Part shown: piece by piece, positions 34,358 to 43,898 of the stretch | How positions within the stretch are numbered: the stretch's first letter is position 1 | How the letters are laid out: every line of letters starts with the position of its first letter | Origin: Frateuria_A sp051900535 | GTDB lineage: Bacteria > Pseudomonadota > Gammaproteobacteria > Xanthomonadales > Rhodanobacteraceae | Direction: 5' to 3' | Length of the DNA: 64,000 nt | Assembly: GCF_051900535.1 (NCBI RefSeq) | Contig: NZ_JBHZGI010000002.1 | Location: forward strand, 62,001-126,000 | Position numbers and translations under genes: made by a program | Notes under the pieces: generated by a model | What the model was told of the DNA's origin: nothing | Database searches by the model: none | The model's input: the letters and a program-made list of their open reading frames with translations, nothing else

Positions 34358-35863
34358 ATGACGAGGGTGCCAGCGACGCAAGGCAAACACGAACCGGCGC
34401 GCCGTCGGGCACTGGCGTGCGCCGCCCTGGCGGGCCTGCTCTGCTGCGCTATTCCTGCGCTGGCCAGCCTGCCGCCGCCCGGCCCGCCCGCCATCGTGGC
34501 GCAGATCGACCAGGGCCACTTCGATGCCGCCCGCAAGGCCATCGAGACCGCGCTCGCCCAGCCGGGCCTTGCGCCCGAAGCGCGCGAGGCGCTCGAGTTC
34601 CAGCGCGAGCGCATGCATCGCATCCTGCTCGACTTCACGCTGACCGCCGACGAAGCCAAGGCGCGCATCCGCAAGCAGATCCCCGACCTCACCGACGCCG
34701 AGTTCGCGCGCTGGGACCAGGCCGGCCTGCTCGAACACATGGTGATCGACGGCCGCACGCTCTACTTCAACCGCGCCCCGTCGAACCTCTATCGCCTGAG
34801 CGCCGAGGCCCGCAACCGCCGCGCAGTGCAGACGCCGCTCGGCGACGGTCCGAACGAGACACTCAACGACCACCACCGCGCCGCGTTCCGCGAGGCACTC
34901 GCGACCGGCAAGGCCGGCGTGCTGCCGATGCGCGTACGCGTGACCCAGACGGTCACGGTCGACGCCGACGCCGTGCCGGCCGGCGAGACGGTCAAGGCCT
35001 GGATCCCCTACCCGCGCGCGATCCCGGGCCAGCAGGACGACATCCGCTTCGTCGCCAGCGCGCCGGCCGGCGCGCGCGTCGCGCCGGCGGATACGCTCCA
35101 GCGCACCGCCTACATGGAAACGCCGGCGAAGGCCGGCCAGCCAACCGTATTCAAGCTCACCTACGAGCTGACCCTGCGCGCGCAATCGCACCCGATCGAT
35201 CCGGACAAAGTGGTGCCGGCCACGATCACGCCCCAACTGGATCCCTTCGTCCAGGAGCGCGCGCCGCACATCGTCTTCACTGACGACCTGCGCGCGTTTT
35301 CGCGCAAGGTGGTGGGCGAGGAAAAGAATCCCTACCGCATCGCGCAAAAACTGTTCGCCGCCGTCGACCGGATTCCCTGGGCTGGCGCGCGCGAGTACTC
35401 CACCATCAGCAACATCAGCGACTACACCCTGCACGCTGGCCACGGCGACTGCGGCGAACAGACCCTGCTGCTGCTCACCCTGCTGCGCCTGAACGGCATC
35501 CCGGCGCGCTGGCAGTCCGGCTGGATGTTCTCCGATGGCGACTACGACAACATCCACGACTGGGGCCAGCTCTACCTCGCGCCCTATGGCTGGGTCCCGG
35601 TGGACGTGACCTTCGGCCAGCTCGAGCCCAAGCCCGGCGACGATCCGCGCCTGCGCTGGTTCTACCTGGGCGGCCTGGATGCCTACCGCATCGCCTTCAA
35701 CGACGACTACAGCCGTCCATTCGTGCCGGCCAAGCAGTTCCCGCGCTCCGAGACGGTCGACTCGCAACGCGGCGAGGTCGAGTGGCGCGGCGGCAATCTC
35801 TATTTCGACAAGTGGGATTACCACTTCGACTGGCAGTTCCTGCACGGACGCAACGACAAGTAA
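34358..35863 (+). CDS. periplasmic transglutaminase-fold cysteine protease-like protein
   Basis: The 501-residue product has an N-terminal signal/anchor (ALACAALAGLLCCAIPALAS, ~18-37), a helical region (~45-190), a beta-rich segment and a transglutaminase core. The catalytic triad is complete: Cys365 in GHGDCGEQ, His400 in NIHDWGQLYL, Asp416 in GWVPVDVTFG. Proteins of this fold act mostly as proteases or amidases on peptides. It is the first gene of the rightward set and directly precedes the TonB receptor, so a role in trimming peptides in the periplasm is likely but unproven. ATG 34358 follows GGGGG. Confidence 0.83.
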   Translation: MTRVPATQGKHEPARRRALACAALAGLLCCAIPALASLPPPGPPAIVAQIDQGHFDAARKAIETALAQPGLAPEAREALEFQRERMHRILLDFTLTADEAKARIRKQIPDLTDAEFARWDQAGLLEHMVIDGRTLYFNRAPSNLYRLSAEARNRRAVQTPLGDGPNETLNDHHRAAFREALATGKAGVLPMRVRVTQTVTVDADAVPAGETVKAWIPYPRAIPGQQDDIRFVASAPAGARVAPADTLQRTAYMETPAKAGQPTVFKLTYELTLRAQSHPIDPDKVVPATITPQLDPFVQERAPHIVFTDDLRAFSRKVVGEEKNPYRIAQKLFAAVDRIPWAGAREYSTISNISDYTLHAGHGDCGEQTLLLLTLLRLNGIPARWQSGWMFSDGDYDNIHDWGQLYLAPYGWVPVDVTFGQLEPKPGDDPRLRWFYLGGLDAYRIAFNDDYSRPFVPAKQFPRSETVDSQRGEVEWRGGNLYFDKWDYHFDWQFLHGRNDK

Positions 35864-35911
35864 CCAACAAGTTCAACTGACATCGACCCGGCGTCGAGGG
35901 GAGTAGGGGAA

Positions 35912-38911
35912 ATGAGCAGCAAGGTTTGGAACATGCGCAGGACCGTGCTCGGCACGGCACTCGGACTGGCGCTCGCCGCCTTTGGCGCGCCACCGGCGCA
36001 CGCGGCCAACACCGACGGCACGGTGGCCGGCCACACCCAGGCCGGCGCCACGGTGACGGTGACCAGCCCGGATACAGGCTTGACCCGCTCGGTCGTCGCC
36101 GACGACGAGGGCAACTACCGCCTGCCGTACCTGCCGGTGGGCCAGTACACCATCAGCGCTACCAGCGGCGGCCAGCCGGTCGGCCCGACCCGCAACGTGA
36201 CGGTCGCGCTGGGCACCACCACCACGGTGGACCTGGGCGCGATGAACGCGACCAACCTTTCCACCATCAACGTCACCGGCTCGGTGCTGCCGGTGATCGA
36301 CGTGAGCTCGACCGAATCGGCCACGATCGTCTCGCGCGCCGACCTGGTGCGCCTGCCGGTCGACCAGAACGTGGCCTCGGTGGCGCTGCTGGCGCCCGGC
36401 GTGGTCAAGGGCAACGCCGGCTTCGGCGGCATTTCCTTCGGCGGCTCCTCGATCGCCGAGAACGCGTTCTACGTCAACGGCCTGAACGTCACCGACTTCT
36501 ACAACCGCAACGGCTTCTCCGAGGCGCCGTTCGCCTTCTACGACCAGTTCCAGGTCAAGACCGGCGGCTACTCGGTGGAATTCGGCCGCACCACCGGCGG
36601 CGTGGTCAACGCCGTGGCGCGTTCGGGCACCAACGAGTTCAAGGCGGGCGCCGAGCTCACGATGGAGCCGGGCAACTGGCATTCGGTGGCGGCGAACCAC
36701 TACGACGCCAATGGCAACCGCTACATCACCGCCAGCCGCGACCGCGATTCGCTGATCAAGACCAATGTGTGGGCGTCCGGCCCGATCGTGAAGGACAAGC
36801 TGTTCTTCTTCGCCATGTACGAGGCGCGCGGCGCATCGCCCCGCAATACGAACGACGAAGGCAACGCGATCACCGACAACTCCTCGAACCAGGGCTTCTG
36901 GGGCACCACGGTCGACTGGAACATCACCGACAGCAACACGCTGTCGCTGATGGCCTTCTCCGACAAGAACAAGAACGTCGGCGACGTCTATGAGTACGAC
37001 TACGACACCGACACCCGCGGCGCCAAAACCAACGAGGTCTACACCGACACCGGCGGCAAGAACTGGGCGCTGACCTGGACCAGTTACCTGACCAACGACC
37101 TGTCGATGAAGCTGATGTACGGCAAGAACAACCGCGAGGCGTTCACCCGTTCGCAGCTGGACCTGGAATGCAACCCGGTCGCCATCGACGACACCACCGC
37201 CGTGCCGCCGCCCGGCCCGCAGCTGGGCTGCTCGACCAGCACGCGCGTGGAAAAGCGCAACGACGAGCGCAAGCAGGGCCGCGCCGACTTCGAGTGGACG
37301 CTGGGCGACCACCTGCTGCGCTTCGGCTACGACCACGAGGTCAACACCTCCGAATACAGCCGCTACTACCCCGGTCCCGGCGCGCTCTACTACACCGTGT
37401 ATGCCGGTGCGGCGGGCGACACCATCGACAACGGCGGGGTGATCCCGGCCGGTTACACCAACTACGTCCGCGCGCGCCGCTACGAGATCGAGGGCACCTT
37501 CAAGACCATCGACTCGGCGTACTACCTGGAAGACAACTGGCAGATCACGCCCAACTTCGTGCTGAACATGGGCTTGCGCAACGACAGCTTCGACAACCAG
37601 GATTCGGCGGGCAACAGCTACATCAAGATGGACCGCCAGATCGCGCCGCGCCTGGGCTTCTCCTGGGACATGACCGGCGACGGCACCACCAAGCTGTTCG
37701 GTAACCTGGGACGCTACTTCCTGCCGGTGGCCAACGTGATCAACATCAAGCAGGCCGGCGGCCTGCTCGACGAGCGCACGTTCTACGCCTTCGACGGCTG
37801 GGAGACCCGCGAACTCAACGGCGTCAGCTACGTCGTGCCGCGACTGGGTCCGCAGATCGGCCCGGTCGACACCTCGCAGGGCGACGGCACCGTGGGCGAC
37901 CTGCGTTCGGAAGTCGACCACGACATGGACCCGGTCTACCAGGACGAGGCGATCCTGGGCTTCCAGCAGATGATCGGCAACAACTGGTCGTGGGGCGTCA
38001 GCGGCACCTACCGCCGCCTGCACAACGCCATCGACGACATGGAAATCAGCGCCACCGCGCAGTGCGGCGAGAATGGCTATGTCGGCTGGGTGATGGCCAA
38101 CCCGGGCGAGAAGGTCACCGTCTGGGGCGACACCAACTGTGACGGCACCGCCGACGGCTACCTGACGGTCGACACCTCCAAGGAAGGCTGGGCGCTGTAC
38201 GACGCCGACGGCAACTACCTGGGCCAGCGCGGCTGGGTGAAGCCCAAGCGCACCTACACCTCGCTGGAGTTCCAGCTCGATCGCGCGTGGGACGAGAAGT
38301 GGTCGTTCAACGCGTCCTACGTGCTGGCCTGGAACCGCGGCAACGCCGAGGGCCCGGTCAACTCCGACACCAACTTCGACGACACCGGTCGCACCGAGAA
38401 CTTCGACGATCCGTGGGTGAACTTCGGCGGCAACGGCTACCTGCCGAACGATCGCCGCCACCAGCTGAAGCTGCGCGGTGCCTATGCGATCACCCCGCAC
38501 TGGCAGGTCAGCGGCGACCTGGACGTCCATTCGGGCGGCCCGATCACCGGTTTCGGCGTGGGCAACCCGTATGACGCGCAGAACTACCACAGCTACTTCA
38601 TCTGCGTGGAGAACTGCACGTCGCCCAATTCCGAGGATCGCGTGTACGAGCGTTCGCCCCGCGGCGCCTATGGCCGCCTGCCCTGGACCTACACGCTCAA
38701 TGCCGGCATCAGCTACATCCTGCCCTTCCAGGGCGGCGGCAACCTGCGCGTGAAACTGGCCGTGTACAACCTGCTCAACCAGCAGCGCACGGTGCAGGTG
38801 GACCAGGACCTGCAGACCACCATCTCCAACGACACCAGCGCCAGCTTCATGCAGCCGATCGGCTTCCAGTCGCCGCGCTTCACGCAGCTGACCGTGGCCG
38901 TGGACTTCTAA
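35912..38911 (+). CDS. Oar-like TonB-dependent outer membrane receptor
   Basis: The 999-residue product has a signal peptide (TVLGTALGLALAAFGAPPAHA), a carboxypeptidase-regulatory-like beta-sandwich (~32-115, GNYRLPYLPVGQYTISA), a plug (~120-240, with NAFYVNGLNVTDFYN and GGYSVEFGRTTGGVVNAV) and a 22-strand barrel ending in LTVAVDF. It matches the Oar/OmpA-related TonB receptors common in Xanthomonadales. The ligand is probably a peptide or peptidoglycan fragment, judged by its neighbours. ATG 35912 follows AGTAGGGGAA. A strong terminator follows immediately. Confidence 0.92.
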   Translation: MSSKVWNMRRTVLGTALGLALAAFGAPPAHAANTDGTVAGHTQAGATVTVTSPDTGLTRSVVADDEGNYRLPYLPVGQYTISATSGGQPVGPTRNVTVALGTTTTVDLGAMNATNLSTINVTGSVLPVIDVSSTESATIVSRADLVRLPVDQNVASVALLAPGVVKGNAGFGGISFGGSSIAENAFYVNGLNVTDFYNRNGFSEAPFAFYDQFQVKTGGYSVEFGRTTGGVVNAVARSGTNEFKAGAELTMEPGNWHSVAANHYDANGNRYITASRDRDSLIKTNVWASGPIVKDKLFFFAMYEARGASPRNTNDEGNAITDNSSNQGFWGTTVDWNITDSNTLSLMAFSDKNKNVGDVYEYDYDTDTRGAKTNEVYTDTGGKNWALTWTSYLTNDLSMKLMYGKNNREAFTRSQLDLECNPVAIDDTTAVPPPGPQLGCSTSTRVEKRNDERKQGRADFEWTLGDHLLRFGYDHEVNTSEYSRYYPGPGALYYTVYAGAAGDTIDNGGVIPAGYTNYVRARRYEIEGTFKTIDSAYYLEDNWQITPNFVLNMGLRNDSFDNQDSAGNSYIKMDRQIAPRLGFSWDMTGDGTTKLFGNLGRYFLPVANVINIKQAGGLLDERTFYAFDGWETRELNGVSYVVPRLGPQIGPVDTSQGDGTVGDLRSEVDHDMDPVYQDEAILGFQQMIGNNWSWGVSGTYRRLHNAIDDMEISATAQCGENGYVGWVMANPGEKVTVWGDTNCDGTADGYLTVDTSKEGWALYDADGNYLGQRGWVKPKRTYTSLEFQLDRAWDEKWSFNASYVLAWNRGNAEGPVNSDTNFDDTGRTENFDDPWVNFGGNGYLPNDRRHQLKLRGAYAITPHWQVSGDLDVHSGGPITGFGVGNPYDAQNYHSYFICVENCTSPNSEDRVYERSPRGAYGRLPWTYTLNAGISYILPFQGGGNLRVKLAVYNLLNQQRTVQVDQDLQTTISNDTSASFMQPIGFQSPRFTQLTVAVDF

Positions 38912-38928
38912 GGCCCTCCCCGCCTGGC

Positions 38929-38958
38929 GGCCCGCGGTCACCGCGGGCCGTCTTTTTT
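38929..38958 (+). terminator. Rho-independent terminator between TonB receptor and lysA
   Basis: GGCCCGCGG-TCA-CCGCGGGCC is followed by TCTTTTTT. It ends only 13 bp before the lysA start, so it probably reduces downstream expression relative to the receptor rather than marking an operon end. Confidence 0.92.
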
Positions 38959-38971
38959 GGGCCCCGCTCAA

Positions 38972-40270
38972 ATGGACCCCATGACCGTCTCCTCCCGGCA
39001 CGACGACATCGCTTCCGTGCCCGATCCGCAACCGACCTTCGATGGCGTGGACCTGCACGCGCTGGCCGCACGGCTGGGCACGCCGCTCTACGCCTATTCC
39101 GCCAACGCGGTCCGCCAGCGGATCGACGGGCTGAAGGCCGCGCTGGCCGGCCTGGACGCCACCATCTGCTACGCGGTCAAGGCCAACTCCAACCGCGCCA
39201 TCCTCGAACTGATGGCCGCTGCCGGGCTGGGCGCGGACATCGTCTCCGCCGGCGAGCTGCAACGCGCGCTGGCCGCGGGCATCCCGGCCAGCCGCATCGT
39301 GTTCTCCGGCGTCGGCAAGACCGACGAGGAGATCGGCACCGCGCTGGCCGCCGGCATCGCCCGCTTCAACGTCGAATCGCTGGACGAACTGCACGCCATC
39401 GAGCGCGTGGCCGCTGCACGACACGTGATGGCGAACGCCGCGGTGCGCATCAACCCCGACGTCGACGCGCTCACCCACGCCAAGATTTCCACCGGCCGCG
39501 CCGAGAACAAGTTCGGCGTGAGCATCGCCGAGGCGCGCCGCTGGTTCGCCGAGCGCCGGCAGCTGGCGCACGTGCGGCTGGACGGCCTGCACGTGCACAT
39601 CGGCTCGCAGATCCTCGACCTGGAGCCCTTCCGGCTGGCGTTGAATCGCGTGGCGTCCTTCTGGCGCGAATTGCTGCACGCCGGCCACCCGATTGCGAGC
39701 ATCGACGTCGGCGGCGGCCTCGGCGTGCGCTACCGCGCAGGCCATGACCAGCCCATCGCTGCCGGCAGTTACGCGCAAGTGATTCGCGACTCGCTGGCCG
39801 GCTTTGAGGGCCGCCTGCTGCTGGAGCCGGGCCGCTACCTGGTGGCGGAGGCCGGCGTGCTGCTCACCCGCGTGCTGCGCATCAAGGAAGGTACCGAGCG
39901 GTCCTTCCTGGTACTCGATGCGGCGATGAACGACCTGCAGCGGCCCAGCCTCTACGACGCCTGGCACGATATCGTGCCGGTGTCGCCCGATCCGCGGCCG
40001 CTCGCCACCTACGACGTCGTCGGACCGGTCTGCGAAACCGGCGACACCTTCGCCCGCGCCCGCGTGCTGCCGGCATGCGAACCGGGCGACCTGCTCGCCA
40101 TCCAGGGCACCGGCGCCTACGGCGCGTCGATGGCCTCCACCTACAACTCGCGCCCGCTCGCTGCCGAGGTACTGCTGGACGATGGCCGCTACGCGGTGAT
40201 CCGGCGCCGGCAGACCCTCGAGGAGATGGTCGCCGGCGAACAGTCGGCGCAGGATTGGGCCGAACTCTAG
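38972..40270 (+). CDS. lysA: diaminopimelate decarboxylase
   Basis: LysA decarboxylates meso-DAP to L-lysine with PLP. The 432-residue product is an alanine-racemase-type barrel: the PLP Lys70 in CYAVKANSN, HVHIGSQI, the phosphate loop DVGGGLGVRY (~245-254), EPGRYLVA and the active-site GPVCETGD (Cys354). No fused aspartokinase is present. ATG 38972 has no clear Shine-Dalgarno and lies 13 bp after a terminator; ATG 38981 is an alternative. Within a cluster that breaks down stem peptides it could convert salvaged DAP to lysine. It may also be the only biosynthetic copy. Confidence 0.93.
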   Translation: MDPMTVSSRHDDIASVPDPQPTFDGVDLHALAARLGTPLYAYSANAVRQRIDGLKAALAGLDATICYAVKANSNRAILELMAAAGLGADIVSAGELQRALAAGIPASRIVFSGVGKTDEEIGTALAAGIARFNVESLDELHAIERVAAARHVMANAAVRINPDVDALTHAKISTGRAENKFGVSIAEARRWFAERRQLAHVRLDGLHVHIGSQILDLEPFRLALNRVASFWRELLHAGHPIASIDVGGGLGVRYRAGHDQPIAAGSYAQVIRDSLAGFEGRLLLEPGRYLVAEAGVLLTRVLRIKEGTERSFLVLDAAMNDLQRPSLYDAWHDIVPVSPDPRPLATYDVVGPVCETGDTFARARVLPACEPGDLLAIQGTGAYGASMASTYNSRPLAAEVLLDDGRYAVIRRRQTLEEMVAGEQSAQDWAEL

Positions 40271-40286
40271 AGGACGACCGCCGCGC

Positions 40287-41495
40287 ATGCCTAAACTCGC
40301 CCGCCTTGCCCTGCTCGCCCTGCCCCTGGCCGCCACGCTTCCCGCGCACGCGCAGCAGGACCCGCCGATCACCATCGACACCCACGTCGATATTCCTTTC
40401 ACCTACATGCACGAGCCGCGCTTCGACGTCGGCAAGGACACGCCGCTGCTGGTGGACCTGGGCAAGATGCGGCGCGGCGGACTCGACGCGGCCTTCTTCG
40501 TGATCTGGGTGCCGCAGCACAAGCTCGATGCGGCCGGCTACGCCACGGCGGTGCAACAGGCCGAGGAGAAATACGAGGCGATCGGCGACATGCTGATGCG
40601 GTATCCGGACCGCATCCGTGCGGCCACCTCGCCCGAACAGGCGCTGGCCAACCGCAAGGCCGGCCTGCTCTCGGCGATGATCGGCATCGAGAACGCCTAC
40701 TCGCTCGGGCACGACCTGCACCGGCTGGATGCCGCCTACGATCGCGGCGCGCGCTACGTCGGCCTGGTCCACGTAGGCAACAACGACCTGTGCACCAGTT
40801 CGCTGCCGGACAAGGACCAAGGCGAGCCGGCGATGAACAGCAAGGGCGACCACGGCATGACCGACTTCGGCCGCCAGGTGGTCGCGCGCGCCAACGCGCT
40901 GGGCATGATGGTCGACGTCTCGCACGCTTCCGATGCCTGCGTGCGCGATGCGCTGGCGGCGTCGAAGGCGCCGCTCATCGCTTCGCACTCCGGCGCCCGC
41001 GCCGTGCTCGACCACCCGCGCAACCTGCCTGACGACCTGCTGCGCGCGATCGCCGCCAAGGGTGGCGTGATCCAGGCCGTGGCCTACAAGGAGTTCCTCA
41101 AGAACGACCCGGGCCGCGAGGCGGCAGAAAAAAAGCTGCAGGCCGAGGTTGCGCGCCAGGCCGGAGACAAGGAATACGACAGCGACAAGCACGACTACCT
41201 GCCTTCGATGGCCGCGGGCATGGCGAAGATCCAGGCGCAGTTCCCGTTGCCCACGGTCGAGGACTACGTGAAGCAGATCCGCCACATCGCCGACGTGGCC
41301 GGCATCGACCACGTCGGCATCGCCTCGGACTTCGATGGCGGCGGCGGCATCACCGGCTGGAAGGACGCCAGCGAGACCCGCAACGTCACCGCCGCGCTGC
41401 GCCGTGCCGGGTTCAGCGACGCCGACATCGCCAAGATCTGGGGCGGCAACCTGCTGCGCGTGTGGCGCGAGGTGGAGCGCGATGCGAGCCGTTGA
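40287..41495 (+). CDS. secreted membrane dipeptidase (peptidase M19)
   Basis: The 402-residue zinc dipeptidase of the renal dipeptidase family has a signal peptide (LARLALLALPLAATLPAHAQ). The metal ligands are visible: HxD in TIDTHVDIP (His33, Asp35), Glu in MIGIENAYSLG, His in VDVSHASD, His in IASHSGARA and Asp in GIASDFDGGG. The family cleaves dipeptides and tolerates a D-residue at the C-terminal position, which suits murein dipeptides. It starts 16 bp after lysA and overlaps the next gene. Confidence 0.93.
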   Translation: MPKLARLALLALPLAATLPAHAQQDPPITIDTHVDIPFTYMHEPRFDVGKDTPLLVDLGKMRRGGLDAAFFVIWVPQHKLDAAGYATAVQQAEEKYEAIGDMLMRYPDRIRAATSPEQALANRKAGLLSAMIGIENAYSLGHDLHRLDAAYDRGARYVGLVHVGNNDLCTSSLPDKDQGEPAMNSKGDHGMTDFGRQVVARANALGMMVDVSHASDACVRDALAASKAPLIASHSGARAVLDHPRNLPDDLLRAIAAKGGVIQAVAYKEFLKNDPGREAAEKKLQAEVARQAGDKEYDSDKHDYLPSMAAGMAKIQAQFPLPTVEDYVKQIRHIADVAGIDHVGIASDFDGGGGITGWKDASETRNVTAALRRAGFSDADIAKIWGGNLLRVWREVERDASR

Positions 41496-43077
41496 TCGAC
41501 TCGCGCTCCCGCGACGCCGCAGCGCGTGGCGGAGGCGTGCAAGCTCCTCTCTCTGCCTTGCGATGCTGCTCGCGTCGTTCGGCCTCGCCGCGCAACCTGC
41601 CGACCACACCTACGACCCGATCGTCGATGCCGTCGTTGCCCGCTATCGCCTGCCGGGCATCGCGGTCGGCGTGATCGAGAACGGCCAGGTCGTCTACACC
41701 GCCACCCGCGGCGAGACCATCGCCGGTTCCGGCCAACCGGTCACCGCGGAAACGCTCTTCAAGATCGCCTCCAACAGCAAGGCGATGACCACCGCGCTGC
41801 TCGGGCGGCTGGTCGATGAGGGCAGGCTCGCCTGGGACGACCCGGTCGCGAAATACCTGCCCGACTTCCGCATGTCCGACCCGTGGGTCACGAAGAACAT
41901 GCGCGTGGCCGACCTGCTTACCCACTCCAGCGGCCTGCCCGAAGGCGGCGGCGACCTGATGCTGTGGCCCGAGCCGAACGCCTTCACGCGTCAAGACATC
42001 ATCCATGGGCTGCGCTACATCAAGCCCGGTTACAGCTTCCGCTCGCAGTACCAGTACGACAACCTGCTCTACGTGGTCGCCGGCGAAGTCGCCGCGGCCG
42101 CCGGCGGCGCGCCCTACGAGGAGCTGATGCATCGCGAGGTGTTCCAGCCGTTGGGGCTGTCCCGCTGCCAGGTCGGCACCTGGAACCGCGAGCAGGTCGG
42201 CAACGTGGCCCAGCCGCACTACCGGAAGGACGGCCACAACCTGCCGATGCGCCAGGACGGGGCGATCGTCCCCGCGATCACTTCCGATCCCGCCGGCGGT
42301 ATCCGCTGCGATCTCACCGACATGTTGAGCTGGGCACGGAACTGGCTGACACCCACGCCTGGGCAGTTGGAGTGGCTCTCTTCCACCCAGCGCGAGGTGC
42401 TGCAGTCGCCGCACATGCTGATCCCCGTGTCCAGCCAGCGCCGCGCCTGGGACCACAGCCACGTGATGGCCTACGGCTACGGTTGGCGCATGGCCGACGT
42501 AGACGGAACCTGGGTGGTCTGGCACACCGGCACGCTGGGCGGCATGTACTCGATGCTTGCGCTTTTGCCCGACCGCAAGAGCGGCTTCGTATTCATGATC
42601 AACGGTGAGGCCGAGGACGCACGCACCGTGCTGGGCGAGGTGCTGACCAAGCACTTCACCGCGCCCGGCGACGGCCACGGCGTCGACTGGTATGCCGACG
42701 CGCTCGACCACGAAGCGGCTGAGCGCCCGGCCGCCGCGCGTCCGCCCGACACCGCCACGGCCGCCCCGGTGGCGCCGGCCGACTTCAGCTGGAGCGGCAG
42801 CTACCGCGACCCATGGTTCGGCCAGGTCACGCTGTGCCCGCGCGGGGACCGCGTCGAATGGGCCTCTCGGAAATCGCCGCACATGCACGGCACAGTGAAG
42901 CGGCTCGGCCAACGCTACCTGGTCCGTTGGGACGACCCGGCCGTCGACCTCGACGCGTGGCTCGATCCGCATGCCGGCTCGCCGCCCACCCTCACCATGG
43001 CCAAGCTCGACCCGCTGGGCGACTTCAGTTCCGACTACGAGGACCTGCACTTCGAACGCACCGGAGATTGCCCATGA
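41482..43077 (+). CDS. serine hydrolase, beta-lactamase/DD-peptidase fold, with C-terminal extension
   Basis: The 531-residue exported protein (hydrophobic stretch ~22-37) is a class C beta-lactamase-type serine hydrolase. It has SNSK (nucleophile Ser97, Lys100), YDN (192-194) and HTG (348-350) at the expected spacing. An extra C-terminal domain (~430-531, after a Pro/Ala-rich linker) resembles the beta-barrel extension of PBP4*/AmpH relatives and D-aminopeptidases. Likely substrates are peptides with D-amino acids rather than antibiotics. ATG 41482 overlaps the dipeptidase gene by 14 nt. Confidence 0.88.
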   Translation: MRAVDRLALPRRRSAWRRRASSSLCLAMLLASFGLAAQPADHTYDPIVDAVVARYRLPGIAVGVIENGQVVYTATRGETIAGSGQPVTAETLFKIASNSKAMTTALLGRLVDEGRLAWDDPVAKYLPDFRMSDPWVTKNMRVADLLTHSSGLPEGGGDLMLWPEPNAFTRQDIIHGLRYIKPGYSFRSQYQYDNLLYVVAGEVAAAAGGAPYEELMHREVFQPLGLSRCQVGTWNREQVGNVAQPHYRKDGHNLPMRQDGAIVPAITSDPAGGIRCDLTDMLSWARNWLTPTPGQLEWLSSTQREVLQSPHMLIPVSSQRRAWDHSHVMAYGYGWRMADVDGTWVVWHTGTLGGMYSMLALLPDRKSGFVFMINGEAEDARTVLGEVLTKHFTAPGDGHGVDWYADALDHEAAERPAAARPPDTATAAPVAPADFSWSGSYRDPWFGQVTLCPRGDRVEWASRKSPHMHGTVKRLGQRYLVRWDDPAVDLDAWLDPHAGSPPTLTMAKLDPLGDFSSDYEDLHFERTGDCP

Positions 43078-43847
43078 ACCGCCTCTTCGCCCCTGCAGGA
43101 GCGCACCCCCCGCGCGACCTCGCGCGCAGGGTGCGCTCCTACGGTCGGATCGCACTGGCATGCGCATGGATGTTGTCGATGCCGGCGCTCGCCAAGGACA
43201 CCGTCTCGCTCTCCCCTGCCCGGACCGCTGCCGCAGCCGACCTGGTCGACATCCGCGCCCTCGCGCCCGACATCGCCGAGGACATCAAGTACGCCGGCCA
43301 CGACAACTTCGTCGGCGCGCCAGTGGATGGCTATCTCGCCCCCAAATGCCTGCTCAAGCGCCCCGTGGCTGAGGCGCTGGCGCGCGTCGAGCACGCATTG
43401 CGCACGACGCACCAGCGCCTGAAGCTGTGGGACTGCTACCGCCCGGCACGCGCCGTGGCGCACTTCGTGCGCTGGGCGCACGACCTGTCCGACCAGCACA
43501 CCAAGGCCGCGCACTACCCGCGCCTGGACAAGTCCGTGCTGCTGGGCGACTACATCGCGCCGGTGTCCGGACACAGTCGCGGCGGCACGGCCGACCTGAC
43601 GATGGAGCAGTGCGATGCCCGTGGCGAGCACTGCCTGCCGCTGGACATGGGCACGCCGTTCGACTTCTTCGACGTGCGCGCGCACACCGATGCGCCGGAC
43701 GTCACGCCCGAGCAGCACGCGAACCGGCTGCGCCTGCGCGCGGCGATGGAGCGCGAAGGGTTCAGGAACTATCCGCTGGAGTGGTGGCACTACACCTGGG
43801 CCAGCGAGCCCACGCCGCACACGATCTACGACGTGCCGGTCCAGTGA
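43074..43847 (+). CDS. D-Ala-D-Ala dipeptidase (VanX family, M15D)
   Basis: The 257-residue zinc peptidase has the VanX signature SGHSRGGTADLT (Zn ligands His167 and Asp174), Glu236 and Zn ligand His239 in PLEWWHYTW, and the Arg of LWDCYRP. VanX enzymes split D-Ala-D-Ala. An export signal follows residue ~24 (IALACAWMLSMPALA). Residues ~7-24 are encoded by an inserted REP hairpin, so the n-region is unusually long. ATG 43074 overlaps the preceding stop (ATGA) and has GGAGAT; an in-frame GTG at 43131, after most of the repeat, is an alternative start. Here the role is nutritional rather than vancomycin resistance (no vanHA). Confidence 0.9.
   Translation: MNRLFAPAGAHPPRDLARRVRSYGRIALACAWMLSMPALAKDTVSLSPARTAAAADLVDIRALAPDIAEDIKYAGHDNFVGAPVDGYLAPKCLLKRPVAEALARVEHALRTTHQRLKLWDCYRPARAVAHFVRWAHDLSDQHTKAAHYPRLDKSVLLGDYIAPVSGHSRGGTADLTMEQCDARGEHCLPLDMGTPFDFFDVRAHTDAPDVTPEQHANRLRLRAAMEREGFRNYPLEWWHYTWASEPTPHTIYDVPVQ
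43095..43143. repeat. REP hairpin inside the VanX-like coding region
   Basis: AGGAGCGCACC (43097-43107) and GGTGCGCTCCT (43130-43140) form a perfect 11-bp stem. The right end continues with CTACGG, that is, GTAG on the minus strand. It lies in frame and adds about 16 codons before the signal peptide. Confidence 0.8.
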
Positions 43848-43898
43848 CGCGGCATTTTCACCCCACTCGGTGATCTGGAAAGCTTCCGGAGAAATGCC

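Noticed and set aside
35873..40402. 1509-codon open frame on the minus strand
   Set aside because: It is antisense to the TonB receptor and lysA genes. The product is a Val/Arg/His/Gly-rich low-complexity string with no domain, and the opposite strand encodes clear families.
43074..43847. VanX homologue as part of a glycopeptide-resistance cluster
   Set aside because: No vanH, vanA-type ligase or VanRS pair is nearby; neighbours are peptide-degrading enzymes, so a nutritional role fits better.
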